This document shows, piece after piece, positions 62,561-64,000 of a stretch of DNA of 64,000 nt. Position 1 is the stretch's first letter, and each line of letters starts with the position of its first letter. Below the pieces are notes generated by a model. It had not been told where the DNA came from, searched no databases, and saw only the letters and a program-made list of their open reading frames with translations. The stretch is from Caballeronia hypogeia (GTDB taxonomy: Bacteria > Pseudomonadota > Gammaproteobacteria > Burkholderiales > Burkholderiaceae): contig NZ_FCOA02000006.1 of NCBI RefSeq assembly GCF_001544875.2, positions 124,001 through 188,000 on the forward strand. Reading direction: 5' to 3'. A program made the position numbers and the translations under genes.

Positions 62561-62819
62561 ACTGTTTTACCTCTCTCTTATTCGCGCGGCGCAGGCTAAT
62601 AATGCGACGTGCGCTGTTTCTCCGCGTAAGCACCACGCAGAATATACGACCGCGAATAGGCATGTAGCCAATTTCGCGAACTTTTCCGTAATCGCGACGA
62701 CCGTCTACTTCCCGCACGACATCGTTCCACGCAATCTCTCTTGCGAGGTCCAGCGATACGCCGTGCTGACTCCGATTGATCGCGTCCTTCAATGGATCAA
62801 ACGTAATGTCGAAGTACAT
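62544..62819 (-). CDS. brnT: BrnT family ribonuclease toxin
   Basis: A 91-residue type II toxin. The sequence FDITFDPLKDAINRSQHGVSLDLA and the core IFCVVLTRRNSARRIISLRRANKRE match the BrnT family, RelE-fold ribonucleases that inhibit translation. Its start is at 62819. The antitoxin gene overlaps its 3' end by 17 bp. Upstream, 62820-62925 holds three TCCGAA-type words within an AT-rich stretch that may be the promoter/operator. Confidence 0.88.
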   Translation of the reverse strand: MYFDITFDPLKDAINRSQHGVSLDLAREIAWNDVVREVDGRRDYGKVREIGYMPIRGRIFCVVLTRRNSARRIISLRRANKREVKQYASNI

Positions 62820-62925
62820 GCATTGTGGTTTCCCGAAGTTGAAGTGACAAGGCGCGAAATTCCGAATTACCGTCTTATTAATCCGAACTCCGAATCAATC
62901 GCGTAACTTCATTCTTCCGTGAACC

Positions 62926-63690
62926 TCAAGGCTTTTCTATAGACCGATCGGCCAACGCGCAGGTGTGGTCCTGAAGCTCTTCCGCCCATGCGAAATTTCC
63001 CGGCCCGACGTGATCGTTGAGCAGATAGAACGCGGGCGCGCCATCGCTGCGCACGGCGCCGGCGAGCAGGAGCGTCTGCTCGCCCATCGACTGGCCGCGG
63101 CTCGCCGCGTACGGCGCGAGCAGCTTGAACGGATCGGTGTGCGCGAGGTCGGCGTCGTCGATCCGCATCGCGCTATAAACATGTCCCCGCAACCGCACAG
63201 GCAGCGGCGCCCATTCCGTGCCGATGCGCGGCCCCACTTCGCGCAGCGTCTGCGCAACGTCGGCGGCGAGGCAATCGATGTGGATGTGCAACTGCTCTTG
63301 CGAACGTGCTTTCGCCGAATTGATCGCAAGCGAAACCTGATCGCGCGGCAGCGTGCGACCCAGCGCGCGATTCAGATACACCCGCGCGATCCACGCGTCG
63401 CGAAAGTAGTTGGGAGAATCGGGCGCGAGCAGCTCGGGACTTTCGATACCCGTGACGCGCGCCGTCGGAATCAACAGGTATTGCGCGACGCCGACGATAT
63501 CCTTGAGCACCGCATAGCCGCCTGCGAGGCTCACATCCGCGCATTTCTGCCGAACGTGGGCGCCCTCGGCGGCCGGCTCGCAGTAATCGTGAACGATCTC
63601 CCACAGCGCGTTCGGGTTGGCCTGGCATGCGAGCGGCAGGAACGCGCAGCACAGCGCGGCTAGCAGACGGATATTGTTGATTCGTTTCAT
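62926..63690 (-). CDS. cdh: CDP-diacylglycerol diphosphatase
   Basis: A 254-residue CDP-diacylglycerol pyrophosphatase, which hydrolyses CDP-DAG to phosphatidic acid and CMP. ATG 63690 begins a signal-like segment (IRLLAALCCAFLPLACQA), consistent with inner-membrane/periplasmic location. The HIT-like catalytic motif is EQLHIHIDCL (about residue 145); other family stretches are VGVAQYLLIPTARVTGIESPELL and SLAINSAKARSQEQL. An in-frame start upstream of 63690 is unsupported. It is the second gene from the right edge. Confidence 0.87.
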   Translation of the reverse strand: MKRINNIRLLAALCCAFLPLACQANPNALWEIVHDYCEPAAEGAHVRQKCADVSLAGGYAVLKDIVGVAQYLLIPTARVTGIESPELLAPDSPNYFRDAWIARVYLNRALGRTLPRDQVSLAINSAKARSQEQLHIHIDCLAADVAQTLREVGPRIGTEWAPLPVRLRGHVYSAMRIDDADLAHTDPFKLLAPYAASRGQSMGEQTLLLAGAVRSDGAPAFYLLNDHVGPGNFAWAEELQDHTCALADRSIEKP

Positions 63691-63772
63691 CGGCAGGATC
63701 TCGGCGGCACACAAAAGGAACCAGCCTGCCGGATTATGCTTGCAAGCACGTGACGACGCCCGACAAACGCAA

Positions 63773-63799
63773 AAAAGCCCCGCGCAATGTACGCGGGGC
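63773..63799 (-). terminator. Intrinsic terminator for the gene at the right edge
   Basis: On the minus strand a 9-bp stem AGCCCCGCG / CGCGGGGCT with 7-base loop is followed by TTTTTT. It lies 21 bp after the stop of the partial gene and 83 bp before the cdh start. Confidence 0.9.
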
Positions 63800-63819
63800 T
63801 CCGTCATTGAAGAGGCGCG

Positions 63820-64000
63820 TCACGCAGTTTCGGCGCGATTCACGGGATGCGGCTCCTTCAGCTTGTTCGCGACCCGCGCCGCTTCGAAATACGACGCGTT
63901 CGGCGGACGCTTCAGATACTGCCCCGCGCCGCGCTCCGCACGCAGATCGCCGTTCGCCCATGCGAGCGCGCCGCGCGTGAGCGTATGCGTCGCGACGCCC
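63820..64000 (-). CDS. Unidentified protein, C-terminal fragment (gene runs off the right edge)
   Basis: Sixty codons are open from the right edge to TGA at 63820-63822. The fragment includes THTLTRGALAWANGDLRAE and QYLKRPPNASYFEAARVANK, ends in PVNRAETA and has no start in the window. It lacks a domain that I recognise; codon usage and a strong terminator after it suggest a real gene. Not identifiable from this part. Confidence 0.55.
   Translation of the reverse strand, partial: GVATHTLTRGALAWANGDLRAERGAGQYLKRPPNASYFEAARVANKLKEPHPVNRAETA

Overview
The window is a 64 kb piece of a GC-rich beta-proteobacterial replicon. Gene content points to Burkholderiaceae, most likely the Paraburkholderia/Caballeronia group: DUF4148, DUF3562 and DUF2970 proteins, an H-NS with a lysine/alanine-rich tail, many LysR and MocR regulators, a bcsA-B-Z-C cellulose cluster and a sulfite reductase followed by DUF934. 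This placement is inference from families, not from a marker gene. I found no rRNA, tRNA, CRISPR array, transposase or phage gene. Genes are densely packed on both strands and most look chromosomal.

Layout. 1-8.6 kb: the end of bcsA, then bcsB, bcsZ and bcsC, a translationally coupled cellulose synthesis/export operon. 8.7-14.1 kb: a LysR regulator, then a Fur-box-preceded catecholate-type TonB receptor with its PiuC dioxygenase partner, then another LysR. 14.2-20 kb: FUSC aromatic-acid efflux pump (divergent from that LysR over a palindrome cluster), a succinate/acetate CoA-transferase, a host-attachment-family protein and a berberine-bridge-type flavin oxidase. 20.4-25.3 kb: the giant NAD-glutamate dehydrogenase with a clean terminator. 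25.5-30.4 kb: small enzymes and orphan regulators (cupin, LEA14-like lipoprotein, YdjM-like hydrolase, YgjP-like metalloprotease, Sfp-type PPTase, DUF3562, MocR). 30.4-32.5 kb: cobalt-type nitrile hydratase alpha-beta-accessory operon, where the accessory protein is fused to a DUF3293 domain. 32.6-41.4 kb: GNAT, a coupled M14 peptidase/hydrolase/cupin operon, DUF4148, acyl-CoA dehydrogenase, MazG-like pyrophosphatase, NDH-2 and ketopantoate reductase. 41.2-47.8 kb: DUF2970, sulfite reductase and DUF934, two Hsp20 chaperones, a frameshifted periplasmic binding protein, a methyltransferase, H-NS and a small secreted protein. 47.8-50.7 kb: a PdxR/MocR regulator divergent from an omega-amino-acid:pyruvate aminotransferase. 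50.8-57.2 kb: an EmrAB-NodT tripartite efflux operon that ends in a coupled thioesterase, with LysR and a CMD/AhpD-like protein. 57.2-64 kb: slipin-NfeD pair separated by a 9-bp tandem repeat, YjbQ, an aspartate carbamoyltransferase carrying an N-terminal helix-turn-helix, a BrnT toxin with a short antitoxin, CDP-diacylglycerol diphosphatase and a partial gene.

Most striking is the HTH-aspartate carbamoyltransferase at 60660-61949. A perfect 9-3-9 inverted repeat lies just upstream of its start, and a second copy (16 of 18 arm bases identical) lies inside the gene at the HTH/enzyme junction. That is what a self-regulating enzyme (a PutA/BirA-style trigger enzyme) would look like. Other good leads are the nitrile hydratase accessory-DUF3293 fusion, the nfeD-slipin minisatellite, two paired-operator regions whose regulators are not evident (upstream of ndh and of emrA), and a BrnT system whose antitoxin lacks its DNA-binding half.
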